Shown: positions 1 through 6,092 of the stretch, piece by piece
Layout of the letters: every line of letters starts with the position of its first letter
Numbering within the stretch: the stretch's first letter is position 1
Source of the DNA: Deltaproteobacteria bacterium
GTDB taxonomy: Bacteria > Desulfobacterota > Desulfovibrionia > Desulfovibrionales > Desulfovibrionaceae
Assembly: GCA_031280335.1 (NCBI GenBank)
Contig: JAITGZ010000011.1
Span: 1 to 13,844 of the forward strand
DNA: 13,844 nucleotides
Direction of reading: 5' to 3'
Notes under the pieces: generated by a model
The model's database searches: none
What the model saw: the letters and a program-made list of their open reading frames with translations, nothing else
What the model was told of the DNA's origin: nothing
Program-made: the position numbers and the translations under genes

Positions 1-366
1 GCTGGTGAGTATGGTTACCCCCAAAAGCAGACAGGCGCGTCCGCGTCTGCGGGCCTCTTTTGCCGCCTCCACTGCGGCGCGGCACATGGATTCCCCCCCG
101 CTCATATGCACATCGCACATGTCCGCGCCGGCCTCAATGGCCGCTTCCACCGCCCGTCCCACCGTATGGGGTATATCGTGAAGTTTCAGATCTAAAAAAA
201 TTTTGCCGCCCATTTTTTTAAGAGCAAAAAGCACATCCGGTCCGGCGCGGGTGAATAACTCCAGGCCGACCTTCAACCAGGGCGTTACCGGGATGATATC
301 TCCGGCCAAACGCAGGGCTTCTTCCCGCGAGGGCACGTCCAAGGCGATGACCAGTTCAGGCTTCAT
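1..366 (-). CDS. pyrF: Orotidine 5'-phosphate decarboxylase, C-terminus cut by window edge
   Basis: Last step of de novo UMP synthesis in the cytoplasm: decarboxylation of OMP to UMP. The first 122 residues are visible. They start MKPELVIALDVPS, the first beta strand of the OMP decarboxylase barrel with its conserved ALD. Then come a WLKVGLELF strand and the family signature FLDLKLHDIPHTV at about residues 69-81, which carries the catalytic Asp-Lys-x-x-x-Asp array (here DLKLHD). The ATG is at 364-366, preceded by AAAGGA about 7 bases away. The frame is open to base 1, so roughly the second half of the usual ~230-240 residues lies outside. An intrinsic terminator lies between gmk and this gene, so it probably has its own promoter or depends on read-through. 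Identification is secure from the motif. Confidence 0.95.
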   Translation of the reverse strand, partial: MKPELVIALDVPSREEALRLAGDIIPVTPWLKVGLELFTRAGPDVLFALKKMGGKIFLDLKLHDIPHTVGRAVEAAIEAGADMCDVHMSGGESMCRAAVEAAKEARRRGRACLLLGVTILTS

Positions 367-450
367 CAGCTAGTTCCTTTGTAATTTGCACCCCTGGCCG
401 TAAACCATATCGCCAGTCCCCCCCTGAATAGCGGCCCTTCCTGCCGGACG

Positions 451-480
451 AAAACCCCGCCGGCACACACTTAGGCGGGG
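451..480 (-). terminator. Intrinsic terminator between gmk and pyrF
   Basis: On the minus strand a perfect 7-bp GC stem, CCCCGCC (480-474) with GGCGGGG (461-455), encloses a 12-base loop and is followed directly by TTTT (454-451). It stands about 40 bases after the gmk stop codon and would end gmk-operon transcripts before pyrF. Confidence 0.75.
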
Positions 481-502
481 AGGCAAGACGCATGATGCTC
501 TC

Positions 503-523
503 AGTCCATGCTCATTATGGACT
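503..523 (-). repeat. Hairpin overlapping the gmk stop codon
   Basis: Perfect 7-bp inverted repeat AGTCCAT (503-509) and ATGGACT (517-523) with a 7-base loop. The gmk TAG (522-524) lies within one arm. No T-run follows on either strand, so it is more likely a 3'-end stabilising or processing hairpin than a terminator. The terminator proper is a little further downstream at 451-480. Confidence 0.5.
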
Positions 524-1154
524 ATTTAAACTCTTGAAACTCCCCAATGAGCTGTTGCAGAAAATTGGGGCGCAGAGGCGGACTTATGCAGGCGCACTCG
601 TAAACAGCGCATAAAGTAATAAAGGCTTGGTCCAAATCATCGTTGATTATCCAGGCATCGAACCAGTAGGCTTCTTTCAACTCGCACAGGGCGTTGGACA
701 AGCGCAGACGTATGGATTCGTCATTTTCCGATGCGCGACGACGCAGGCGCTCTTCCAGAGCTTGGCGCGAAGGGGGCAAAATAAAAACAAAGTACGCGCC
801 CGGCAAGGTATTTTTTAATTGAGCCGCGCCCTGAACATCCACATCAAAAAGCAGGTCTTTGCCTTCTTCCATGGCCATACTGGCGGATTCCATGGGCGTT
901 CCGTAATAATGCCCATGCACCTTGGCCCATTCAGCGAAATAATGCCGCTCGATCCGTTCCTTGAAGCGCTCCGGCGGAATAAAAAAATAATCCCTGCCCT
1001 CCACTTCACCCGGTCTGGGCGGACGGGTAGTGCATGAAACAGAAAAACTAAGACGCGGATATTTAACAAGCAGTCGTCTGGACAGGGTGGTCTTGCCGCT
1101 GCCGGAAGGCGCGCAGAGTACCAACGCCGCGCCTTTACGCTGATAATTATCCAT
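522..1154 (-). CDS. gmk: Guanylate kinase
   Basis: Phosphorylates GMP (and dGMP) to GDP with ATP, in the cytoplasm. The protein has 210 residues, normal for bacterial Gmk. The P-loop APSGSGKTT is at residues 15-23. The GMP-binding stretch SVSCTTRPPRPGEVEGRDYFF follows at about 38-58, then GHYYGTP near 81, and FDVDVQGAAQLK near 103-114 as the Asp-rich Walker-B-like strand. The frame is open further upstream, but that extension overlaps the preceding remA/DUF370 gene and has no Gmk sequence. The ATG at 1152-1154 gives the expected N-terminus, with GAAGG about 10 bases upstream. It starts only 13 bases after the remA/DUF370 stop, so the two are surely cotranscribed. A hairpin sits on its stop codon and a terminator lies just beyond. 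Confidence 0.96.
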   Translation of the reverse strand: MDNYQRKGAALVLCAPSGSGKTTLSRRLLVKYPRLSFSVSCTTRPPRPGEVEGRDYFFIPPERFKERIERHYFAEWAKVHGHYYGTPMESASMAMEEGKDLLFDVDVQGAAQLKNTLPGAYFVFILPPSRQALEERLRRRASENDESIRLRLSNALCELKEAYWFDAWIINDDLDQAFITLCAVYECACISPPLRPNFLQQLIGEFQEFK

Positions 1155-1167
1155 TTTAATGCCGCCT

Positions 1168-1443
1168 TCAGAATGCCGCCTGCGGGCGTTGTTCCTGTGC
1201 AAAACGTTGACGTATGGTTTCCGGTTGCACCGAAGACAGAATAACATGTCCAGAGTCCATGAGTACAATACATCTGGTCTTACGACCATGGGTGGCATCC
1301 ACCAATTGCCCCCTATCTCTGGCGTCCTCACGCAGACGGCGCATGGGCGCGGCCATGGGGTTCAACAGGGCCACCACCCTCTGGGCGATGACCAGACTGC
1401 CGAAACCTATGTTTAATAATGGCTGCGCTTCCGTTTCGTTCAT
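1168..1443 (-). CDS. RemA/DUF370-family small regulator
   Basis: 91-residue protein of the RemA (extracellular matrix regulator, formerly DUF370) family. The characteristic segments are LLNIGFGSLVIAQRVVALLNP (residues 9-29), REDARDRGQLVDATHGRKTR (38-57) and a C-terminal DSGHVILSSVQPETI. In Bacillus, RemA is a DNA-binding activator of matrix genes. In proteobacteria the family commonly sits next to gmk and its role is poorly known, so only the family is assigned. The start at 1441-1443 is ATG; AGGGG lies rather far upstream (12 bases), so translation may depend on nearby context. It precedes gmk by 13 bases. Confidence 0.9.
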   Translation of the reverse strand: MNETEAQPLLNIGFGSLVIAQRVVALLNPMAAPMRRLREDARDRGQLVDATHGRKTRCIVLMDSGHVILSSVQPETIRQRFAQEQRPQAAF

Positions 1444-1533
1444 GCCCTGAACTTTCCCCTGATCGCAGGCCGCGCGCCCAAGGACGCAGCCCGGCGCTTT
1501 AACACCGCATACTTACTAATGGTCGGAAACATA

Positions 1534-2130
1534 TTATCCTTTAACGCGAAAAGCTTCAACCTTCTGGGTGAAACCCCAGTCCAGACGCAAAAGGGCGTAT
1601 CTACGCATAATTTCCGCTCGGTCCACGCCGAAAAGGAGCATGAGGGAGGAGGGACGGCGGCACTCTTGCATGGCCAAGCAGTTATGATCATTGAAAAGAT
1701 TCAGTCCGCCGCCCATAACCCAGAAAGGGAAAAGCAGACAAAAGCGAGGGCGGGCCAGACCTGGCAGGAGGCAGCCCGCAGCGCCGAGAAAAAAGCAGCC
1801 CTTTTCCTTATTCAGAGCCAGGCTCAGGTGATTCCCGCCCATGGGAAAGAGCAGGTTTACCCGCTGCTCCTCCTGGGGAAAAAGCCGGTACATGGACTCC
1901 ATGAAAAGAGACGAATTGGCGATGGTTCTGCTGAAGCCCCCCCCGGCATACTCCGGCATTGGGGCACATGCCTCTATACGTCGGATTTCAGCTTTGGATA
2001 AAGGGAAACAAGCCTCATCCGCGCCGTCCAGGGAACAACAGGTGGGGTAACGCCCAGCGCAGCGCTGACAGATGTAATCCGCTCCGCCAGGTACGCTTTG
2101 ACTGGGAATGAAGGACGATGTTTCCGACAA
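1534..2130 (-). CDS. YkgJ-like cysteine-cluster (CxxC...CC) protein, TTG start
   Basis: About 198 residues with the Cys pattern of the YkgJ family, believed to bind zinc or an iron-sulfur centre. The N-terminal cluster is CQRC-x6-CC (Cys21, 24, 31, 32) with Cys41 before LSKAEIRRIEAC, like the family's CxxC..CC..LTxxEIxRI. A second part, CFFLGAAGCLLPGLARPRFCLLFPF (112-136), matches the usual C-x-F-L....C.....RP..C..FPF. The only possible start before the first cysteine is TTG at 2128-2130, and I see no Shine-Dalgarno. The frame is the same as that of the gene upstream, separated by that gene's TAA and three codons. It may be translated by re-initiation or coupling, or may once have been fused to it. 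A 90-base gap separates it from the remA/DUF370 gene. The family call is good; the function is unknown. Confidence 0.75.
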   Translation of the reverse strand: MSETSSFIPSQSVPGGADYICQRCAGRYPTCCSLDGADEACFPLSKAEIRRIEACAPMPEYAGGGFSRTIANSSLFMESMYRLFPQEEQRVNLLFPMGGNHLSLALNKEKGCFFLGAAGCLLPGLARPRFCLLFPFWVMGGGLNLFNDHNCLAMQECRRPSSLMLLFGVDRAEIMRRYALLRLDWGFTQKVEAFRVKG

Positions 2131-2139
2131 AGGATCGAA

Positions 2140-2562
2140 TTAATAAGATTTTATGTATTCGTCCAGGCTTTCCGCCGAGCAGTTGCGGCTTACCCAGAAG
2201 GCCGATGCCCAAACCATAACCGCTGTGGCCTGGGTGTCATCCAGGCGTTTCAACTTGGCCTCCAAACTTGTTTTGCTGGCCCCGTGCTTGGTGTGAATAA
2301 GGTTCATGTCGCAGGCGTCCAGAACGCGCAACAAAAGATAAGAAAGACGCGTATGATCCGGCATAAGTTTGATTTCGCGGTGTGCATCCACAATGGTCTT
2401 GAGTTCGCCCGGGGTAAAACTGGAACGGATGGCATTGATGGCTCGAAAAAAAGTATCCACCGCCCAGGGGAGAATGAACTCCGCCCCGGCGCTCTTGGTT
2501 CTGAAATAATCTTTAAGCCATTTTTCCTGGTCAGGTGAAATACGGGCAGCTACTTGCGGCAT
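2140..2562 (-). CDS. Conserved-looking protein of unknown function (140 aa)
   Basis: I do not recognise a named function. The sequence starts MPQVAARISPDQEKWLKDYF, which reads like a short strand followed by a helix, as in ribbon-helix-helix-like or phage-associated hypothetical proteins. The rest is predicted helical, with no signal peptide or membrane span and one Cys-rich-free core ending LDEYIKSY. The ATG at 2560-2562 has an excellent GAGGAGG Shine-Dalgarno a few bases upstream, which supports real translation. That Shine-Dalgarno lies in a 13-base palindrome, CCTCCTGAGGAGG (2566-2578). A good sigma-70-like promoter is at 2650-2678. The stop TAA (2140-2142) is in frame with the following YkgJ-like gene only three codons away. 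Confidence 0.7.
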   Translation of the reverse strand: MPQVAARISPDQEKWLKDYFRTKSAGAEFILPWAVDTFFRAINAIRSSFTPGELKTIVDAHREIKLMPDHTRLSYLLLRVLDACDMNLIHTKHGASKTSLEAKLKRLDDTQATAVMVWASAFWVSRNCSAESLDEYIKSY

Positions 2563-2565
2563 AGT

Positions 2566-2578
2566 CCTCCTCAGGAGG
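2566..2578 (-). promoter_or_regulatory. Shine-Dalgarno inside a palindrome
   Basis: The minus-strand sequence CCTCCTGAGGAGG is self-complementary around its centre and contains the Shine-Dalgarno of the gene starting at 2562. As a hairpin the arms would have little loop, so pairing in cis is strained, but the upstream CCTCC could still compete for the ribosome-binding site. Confidence 0.35.
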
Positions 2579-2649
2579 AAAGCAGAATATCCAAATTTAG
2601 CAATCCCACCTTAAAATTGCGTGAGCGGCGTACAGCCACTTACTTTTTA

Positions 2650-2678
2650 CAAATAACACAAGGCGAACAAAGTGTCAA
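2650..2678 (-). promoter_or_regulatory. Candidate sigma-70 promoter for the 2562 gene
   Basis: On the minus strand: a perfect -35 TTGACA (2678-2673), a 17-base spacer, and a -10 of TATTTG (2655-2650). The spacer ends in TGT, giving an extended -10 TGnTATTTG. It lies in an AT-rich stretch about 90 bases before the ATG at 2562. The 2563-2854 gap otherwise holds only this, the Shine-Dalgarno palindrome, and hairpins toward the neighbouring lipoprotein gene. Confidence 0.5.
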
Positions 2679-2827
2679 TAAAAAATCTAGACTTATGCAC
2701 TTCTGGAGCCATCCTGTTTTTAACACAATCCAGAACTATCCGTTTAACACCATGCCCGGCGGATGCGGTAAACCTCCGGCCTCCCGATTATTCGGAGGGG
2801 GAACAGCGCGTTGACACACTACAGCTG

Positions 2828-2852
2828 GAGCAATTTCAAAGTGCAATTGCTC
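2828..2852 (-). repeat. 3' hairpin after the Skp-like lipoprotein gene
   Basis: Perfect 8-bp inverted repeat GAGCAATT (2828-2835) and AATTGCTC (2845-2852) with a 9-base loop, starting two bases after the stop codon of the lipoprotein gene. Neither side has a run of T long enough for a classic terminator on the minus strand, so a 3'-protecting hairpin is more likely. A second, bulged hairpin lies near 2779-2799 (CCTCCCGA with TCGGAGG). Confidence 0.4.
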
Positions 2853-2854
2853 TA

Positions 2855-3442
2855 TTATTTGCCTCCCCCAGCCGGTTTGGGTGATTCCACGGGCGAAGAA
2901 GCCGGCGCAGGTTCTGTGGGGGCGGCGGTTCCATCCGCCGGCACGGCCTCTTTTGGTACGGCGGCCTTGAACTTGATTTCCCGCTTATCCATCAGGGCAA
3001 TGATTTCAGCGGTAATATCCGCGCCGGGGCGTGATGCGACAACAAACTGCACAGGCAGAATCACTTCCAACTTGTGTTCTTTACGATACTCTTCCGTCAC
3101 CTGGCCGAACAGTTCATTTACCTTGGTTGCCACCGCCGACTGCTCGCGCTCAAACCCCTCTTCCATATTGAGCAGTTCCATCTGCAATCTGGTTTCCAAT
3201 TCCGCATCCTTGGGATTAGCCAAAAGTTTTTCTTGCGCCTGCGCCAGGCGCGTGCCCATGTCGGTGCGCAGCTCGTTGATAAAAGCGATCCCGCTTTGAG
3301 CCACCTTGCTGGTCTGAAAAACTGTCTCCGTATTTATTGTGGCAATACGGCTGGATTCGCCAAAAAGCTTTCCATCCGAGCATCCCGGCAGGGCGAACGC
3401 GCTCAGCGACAAGGCAATAAGCATAAAAAAATGCTTCATCAT
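2855..3442 (-). CDS. Skp/OmpH-family periplasmic chaperone-like lipoprotein
   Basis: 195 residues. Residues 1-20 form a lipoprotein signal peptide ending ALPGC (Cys21 would be acylated). The OmpH/Skp fold follows: a short strand RIATINTETVF (32-42), a long charged helical hairpin with alternating E/K/Q (about 43-122), then LEVILPVQFVVASRPGADITAEIIALMD (125-152), matching the family's closing strands and the DIT.E.I helix. A Pro/Ala-rich tail (about 161-195) follows. Skp holds unfolded outer-membrane proteins in the periplasm; a tethered version is inferred here. Translation starts at ATG 3440-3442 or the adjacent ATG at 3437-3439, with GGAG 6 or 9 bases away; the frame's longer upstream extension lacks sense. 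A promoter is visible at 3540-3568. Family call good, chaperone role inferred. Confidence 0.82.
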   Translation of the reverse strand: MMKHFFMLIALSLSAFALPGCSDGKLFGESSRIATINTETVFQTSKVAQSGIAFINELRTDMGTRLAQAQEKLLANPKDAELETRLQMELLNMEEGFEREQSAVATKVNELFGQVTEEYRKEHKLEVILPVQFVVASRPGADITAEIIALMDKREIKFKAAVPKEAVPADGTAAPTEPAPASSPVESPKPAGGGK

Positions 3443-3539
3443 AAAACTCTCCACAAGTTTCAGCCGAGGGAGCAATTCACATAAGCGTAATCTCAGCCTC
3501 ACCCCCGGCCGCGTTATCCGGCCTTACGAACCAAAAGCT

Positions 3540-3568
3540 TTGATACAAATAAAAACAACGACTGACAA
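3540..3568 (-). promoter_or_regulatory. Candidate sigma-70 promoter for the Skp-like gene
   Basis: Minus-strand -35 TTGTCA (3568-3563), 17-base T-rich spacer, -10 TATCAA (3545-3540). It would leave an untranslated leader of about 90-95 bases. It faces away from the surE promoter at 3619-3647, so the 3443-3692 gap is a divergent promoter region. Confidence 0.45.
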
Positions 3569-3618
3569 GGAAAATATGGTTCTGAACAGGCTGGGGCGCT
3601 GCCCGCCGGAAGTCTATT

Positions 3619-3647
3619 TTGACAGGGAAGGGAACGGATGTTAGAAA
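3619..3647 (+). promoter_or_regulatory. Candidate extended -10 promoter for surE
   Basis: Perfect -35 TTGACA (3619-3624), 17-base spacer ending in TGT, and -10 TAGAAA (3642-3647), giving TGnTAGAAA. It is about 40 bases before the surE start, a normal distance. Confidence 0.55.
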
Positions 3648-3692
3648 CCATGAATCAATTTTGGTGCCCCAGGCGCATTATATGAGGATGTG

Positions 3693-4454
3693 ATGTTTGC
3701 AGTTTTGACTAATGATGACGGCATCCACGCCCCTGGCTTACGTGCCCTGTATCGAGCGCTGTTGCGGGCTGGACACACGGTGCAAGTTATCGCCCCTTTG
3801 GGTGAAAAATCCGCCACAGGGCACGCCTTGACCGTACACAGACCCCTGCGGGTCAAACCGGTGGAAGAAGACGGCTTCAGCGGGTTGGCGGTGGAAGGTA
3901 CTCCGGTGGACTGCGTGAAACTGGGCCTTTCCCGGCTGGTGGACAAAAAACCCGATCTGCTTATTTCAGGAATGAATTCCGGCGGCAATGTCGGGCCGGA
4001 CATAATTTACTCCGGTACGCTGGCCGCCGCATCTGAAGGCGCGTTCATGGGCTGTTCCTCTCTGGCTGTTTCCCACAATGCGCGCCGCGCCGCGCCGGAC
4101 GAACTGGACGCCTACGCATGTTACGCCGTGGATATCCTCCGCCGCATACCCTGGTCCGCTCTGCCCCCGCACAGGGCCGTCAGCCTGAACCTGCCCGGCT
4201 GTCCCCTGCATGAGTGCAAAGGCTTGACCGTGTGCCCGCAGTCCGGGGCCTTCTGGCGGGATTGGTACGAAGAGCGCCACGATCCGCACGGACGTCCTTA
4301 TTGGTGGATGGACGGGGTTGTGCCCCCGGAGCAGGTGGAACAGACTTCTGACAAATTTAAACTGGAACAGGGGTGGGCCACTTTGACCCCGCTTAAATTC
4401 GAATTTACAGATCACGAAGCCATGACTATGTTACAAGATATTTTCAGTCCGTGA
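3693..4454 (+). CDS. surE: 5'/3'-nucleotidase SurE
   Basis: Metal-dependent phosphatase that removes phosphate from nucleoside 5'- and 3'-monophosphates, cytoplasmic, linked to stationary-phase survival in E. coli. 253 residues, usual size. The metal site signature LTNDDGIHAPGL is at 5-16 (Asp8, Asp9). VIAPLGEKSATGHALT at 32-47 provides the Ser ligand. SGMNSGGNVGPDIIYSGTLAAASEGA at 92-117 is the conserved Asn/Gly loop. ATG 3693 is preferred because GAGG lies five bases upstream; the GTG immediately before it would have a spacing of only two bases. The gene is monocistronic, diverges from the Skp-like gene and converges on frr, with a strong hairpin between. Confidence 0.96.
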   Translation: MFAVLTNDDGIHAPGLRALYRALLRAGHTVQVIAPLGEKSATGHALTVHRPLRVKPVEEDGFSGLAVEGTPVDCVKLGLSRLVDKKPDLLISGMNSGGNVGPDIIYSGTLAAASEGAFMGCSSLAVSHNARRAAPDELDAYACYAVDILRRIPWSALPPHRAVSLNLPGCPLHECKGLTVCPQSGAFWRDWYEERHDPHGRPYWWMDGVVPPEQVEQTSDKFKLEQGWATLTPLKFEFTDHEAMTMLQDIFSP

Positions 4455-4500
4455 ACAACTGCCTATAAATGGAAACGCTGATTTATTTTCTGAGGGGCGC

Positions 4501-4519
4501 AAAAGGGGCATGTTTGCCC
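4501..4519 (-). terminator. Probable intrinsic terminator of pyrH-frr
   Basis: Minus strand: GGGCA (4519-4515), loop AACA, TGCCC (4510-4506), one C, then TTTT (4504-4501). The stem is short but GC-rich and correctly followed by T residues. It lies about 100 bases after the frr stop and 46 bases past the end of surE. Confidence 0.5.
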
Positions 4520-4554
4520 AGACGTTGCTTTACCTCTGCCATCCCTCTGCACAA

Positions 4555-4596
4555 CGGCAAGGCACCCTCAAACTCCCCCGGCAGGGTACCTTGCCG
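4555..4596. repeat. Strong hairpin between convergent surE and frr
   Basis: Arms CGGCAAGGCACCCT (4555-4568) and AGGGTACCTTGCCG (4583-4596) pair over 14 positions with a 14-base C-rich loop. All pairs are Watson-Crick except position 9, a G-T wobble if read from the minus strand. There is no T-run on either side, so it does not look like an ordinary terminator. It could block read-through between the convergent genes, protect the frr 3' end, or be a small RNA/protein target. Confidence 0.6.
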
Positions 4597-4621
4597 TATG
4601 AAATTATCCTGAGTCAATTTT

Positions 4622-5176
4622 CTATACCTCCATAATCTCTTTTTCTTTGGACTGCAGGGTCTGCTCCGCCTTATGCACAAAGCTGTCCGTGAGCTTTTGC
4701 ATTGACTCCTGAGCCTTTTTGCTTTCGTCTTCACTAATGGCTTTATCTTTTTCCTGTTTTTTCAAGGCTTCGTTGGCATCGCGACGTATGTTCCTTATGG
4801 CCACTTTGGCTTCTTCGGCATATTTTTTGGCCACTTTGACCAAATCTTTACGGCGTTCTTCGGTCAGGGGGGGGATGATGATGCGGATGAGCTTGCCGTC
4901 ATTCATGGGGGTAAGGCCGAGATTGGCCGCGAGAATGGCTTTTTCCACCGGACCGAAGGCTTTTTTATCCCAGGGCTGAATGGTTATGGTCCGGCTGTCC
5001 GGCACAGCAATGGAGCCAATCTGTCCTATGGGCGTGGGCGTGCCGTAATAATCCGCTTTAAGATTCTCCACCAGGGCCGTGCCCGCCCGCCCGCTGCGCA
5101 GCCCCAGGTAATCCTTCTCCAAAGCGGCTATGGCCTTAAGCATGCGTTCTTCCGCTGATTTTTTTATTTTTTCCAT
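4622..5176 (-). CDS. frr: Ribosome recycling factor
   Basis: Splits the post-termination ribosome together with EF-G. 184 residues, close to the family's 185. The N-terminal helix MEKIKKSAEERMLKAIAALEKDYLGLRSGRAGTALVENLKADYYGTPTPI contains the R-x-G-R-A signature. The domain II strands follow (IGSIAVPDSRTITIQPWDKKAF), then IRIIIPPLTEERRKDLVKVAKKYAEEAKVAIRNIRRDANE, the hallmark C-terminal helical region. A longer reading from TTG (5183-5185) overlaps the pyrH stop and sits one base from the AAGGAG. The ATG at 5174-5176, with AAGGAG 10 bases away, is preferred and gives the expected N-terminus. Gap to pyrH is five bases, so the two are cotranscribed and likely coupled. Confidence 0.97.
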   Translation of the reverse strand: MEKIKKSAEERMLKAIAALEKDYLGLRSGRAGTALVENLKADYYGTPTPIGQIGSIAVPDSRTITIQPWDKKAFGPVEKAILAANLGLTPMNDGKLIRIIIPPLTEERRKDLVKVAKKYAEEAKVAIRNIRRDANEALKKQEKDKAISEDESKKAQESMQKLTDSFVHKAEQTLQSKEKEIMEV

Positions 5177-5181
5177 AGGGA

Positions 5182-5898
5182 TCAATCTCCTTGCACTATG
5201 GTTCCCACTTCTTCTCCCAAAAGAAGACGTGTAATGTCACCATTGAACATATTGCACACAACAATGGGCATATTATTTTCCATGGCCAGGGAAATGGCCG
5301 TTGCATCCATGATGCCCAGACGCTTGGCGATGGCCTCGGCGTAAGATATGCGTTTATATTTCACCGCGTCCGGATATTTGACCGGATCTTTGTCATATAC
5401 ACCGTCCACTTTGGTGGCCTTGATCAGGGCCTCGCATTTGAGTTCCATGCCACGCAGGGCTGCGGCCGTGTCTGTGGTGAAGTAGGGGTTGCCTGTGCCG
5501 GCGGCGCAAATGACTACCCGCCCCTTTTCCAGGTGCCGGTCAGCGCGGCGGCGAATGTAAGGCTCGCAAATCTCCTGCATGGTGATGGCTGAAAGCACCC
5601 TGGTGGCGTGTCCAAGCTTCTCCATGGCATCCTGCACGGCCACGGCATTAAGAACTGTGGCCAGCATCCCCATATAGTCCGCTGAAGCCCGCTCCATGCC
5701 CTGGGTAGCCCCGGCCATTCCCCGGAATATATTCCCCCCGCCGATAACCATGGCCAGCTGCACGCCGTGCCGCAAAACCTCACCTATCTCCACACACAGA
5801 GAAGAAACCGTGGAAGGGTCTATGCCAAAATGCCCCGGGCCGGCCAGAGCCTCGCCACTAATTTTGAGCAGCACCCGTTTGTAACGCAAAGAATACAT
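5182..5898 (-). CDS. pyrH: UMP kinase (uridylate kinase)
   Basis: Phosphorylates UMP to UDP; bacterial hexameric amino-acid-kinase fold. 238 residues, standard length. Key segments: KRVLLKISGEALAG (phosphate-binding lysine), VIGGGNIFRGMAG (nucleotide-binding glycine loop at about 52-64), AAGTGNPYFTTDTAAALRG (131-149) and KATKVDGVYDKDPVKYPDA (159-177). The ATG is at 5896-5898, with AGGAGG 12 bases upstream, rather distant. In most proteobacteria this gene follows rpsB-tsf; here its upstream neighbour is a divergent pseudouridine synthase gene, so it appears to have its own promoter (perfect TATAAT at 6030-6035). frr follows immediately. Confidence 0.97.
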   Translation of the reverse strand: MYSLRYKRVLLKISGEALAGPGHFGIDPSTVSSLCVEIGEVLRHGVQLAMVIGGGNIFRGMAGATQGMERASADYMGMLATVLNAVAVQDAMEKLGHATRVLSAITMQEICEPYIRRRADRHLEKGRVVICAAGTGNPYFTTDTAAALRGMELKCEALIKATKVDGVYDKDPVKYPDAVKYKRISYAEAIAKRLGIMDATAISLAMENNMPIVVCNMFNGDITRLLLGEEVGTIVQGD

Positions 5899-6008
5899 AG
5901 CGCGCCCGCCCCTCCTGTGAATGTTGTGATACAGTTCGCCAGTGCGACTTTACACCATGCCGGGCCAACAAACAACTTTTTTAACCCGAAAAGTGGACAA
6001 TGGGCACC

Positions 6009-6037
6009 TTGCCCGGCCTTTCCAAGCGGATTATACT
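6009..6037 (+). promoter_or_regulatory. Candidate promoter for the rlu-META-pgpA operon
   Basis: Plus strand -35 TTGCCC (6009-6014), 17-base spacer, -10 TATACT (6032-6037); start codon 6093. The -10 overlaps a perfect minus-strand TATAAT (6035-6030) that would serve pyrH, although its -35 (TGGCGG at 6058-6053) is poor. The two divergent promoters would compete for the same -10 bases. Confidence 0.4.
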
Positions 6038-6092
6038 TGTGGGCGCAAGCTGCCGCCACCGTGCAGCGGGCTAAACCACAAGAATAAAAACT

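Noticed and set aside
815..1273. Open frame on the minus strand across gmk
   Set aside because: It is a shifted frame of gmk with no recognisable protein features and no ribosome site.
2563..2854. Small genes in the gap before the lipoprotein gene
   Set aside because: Short frames exist but none has a ribosome site or sensible composition; the gap holds a promoter and hairpins.
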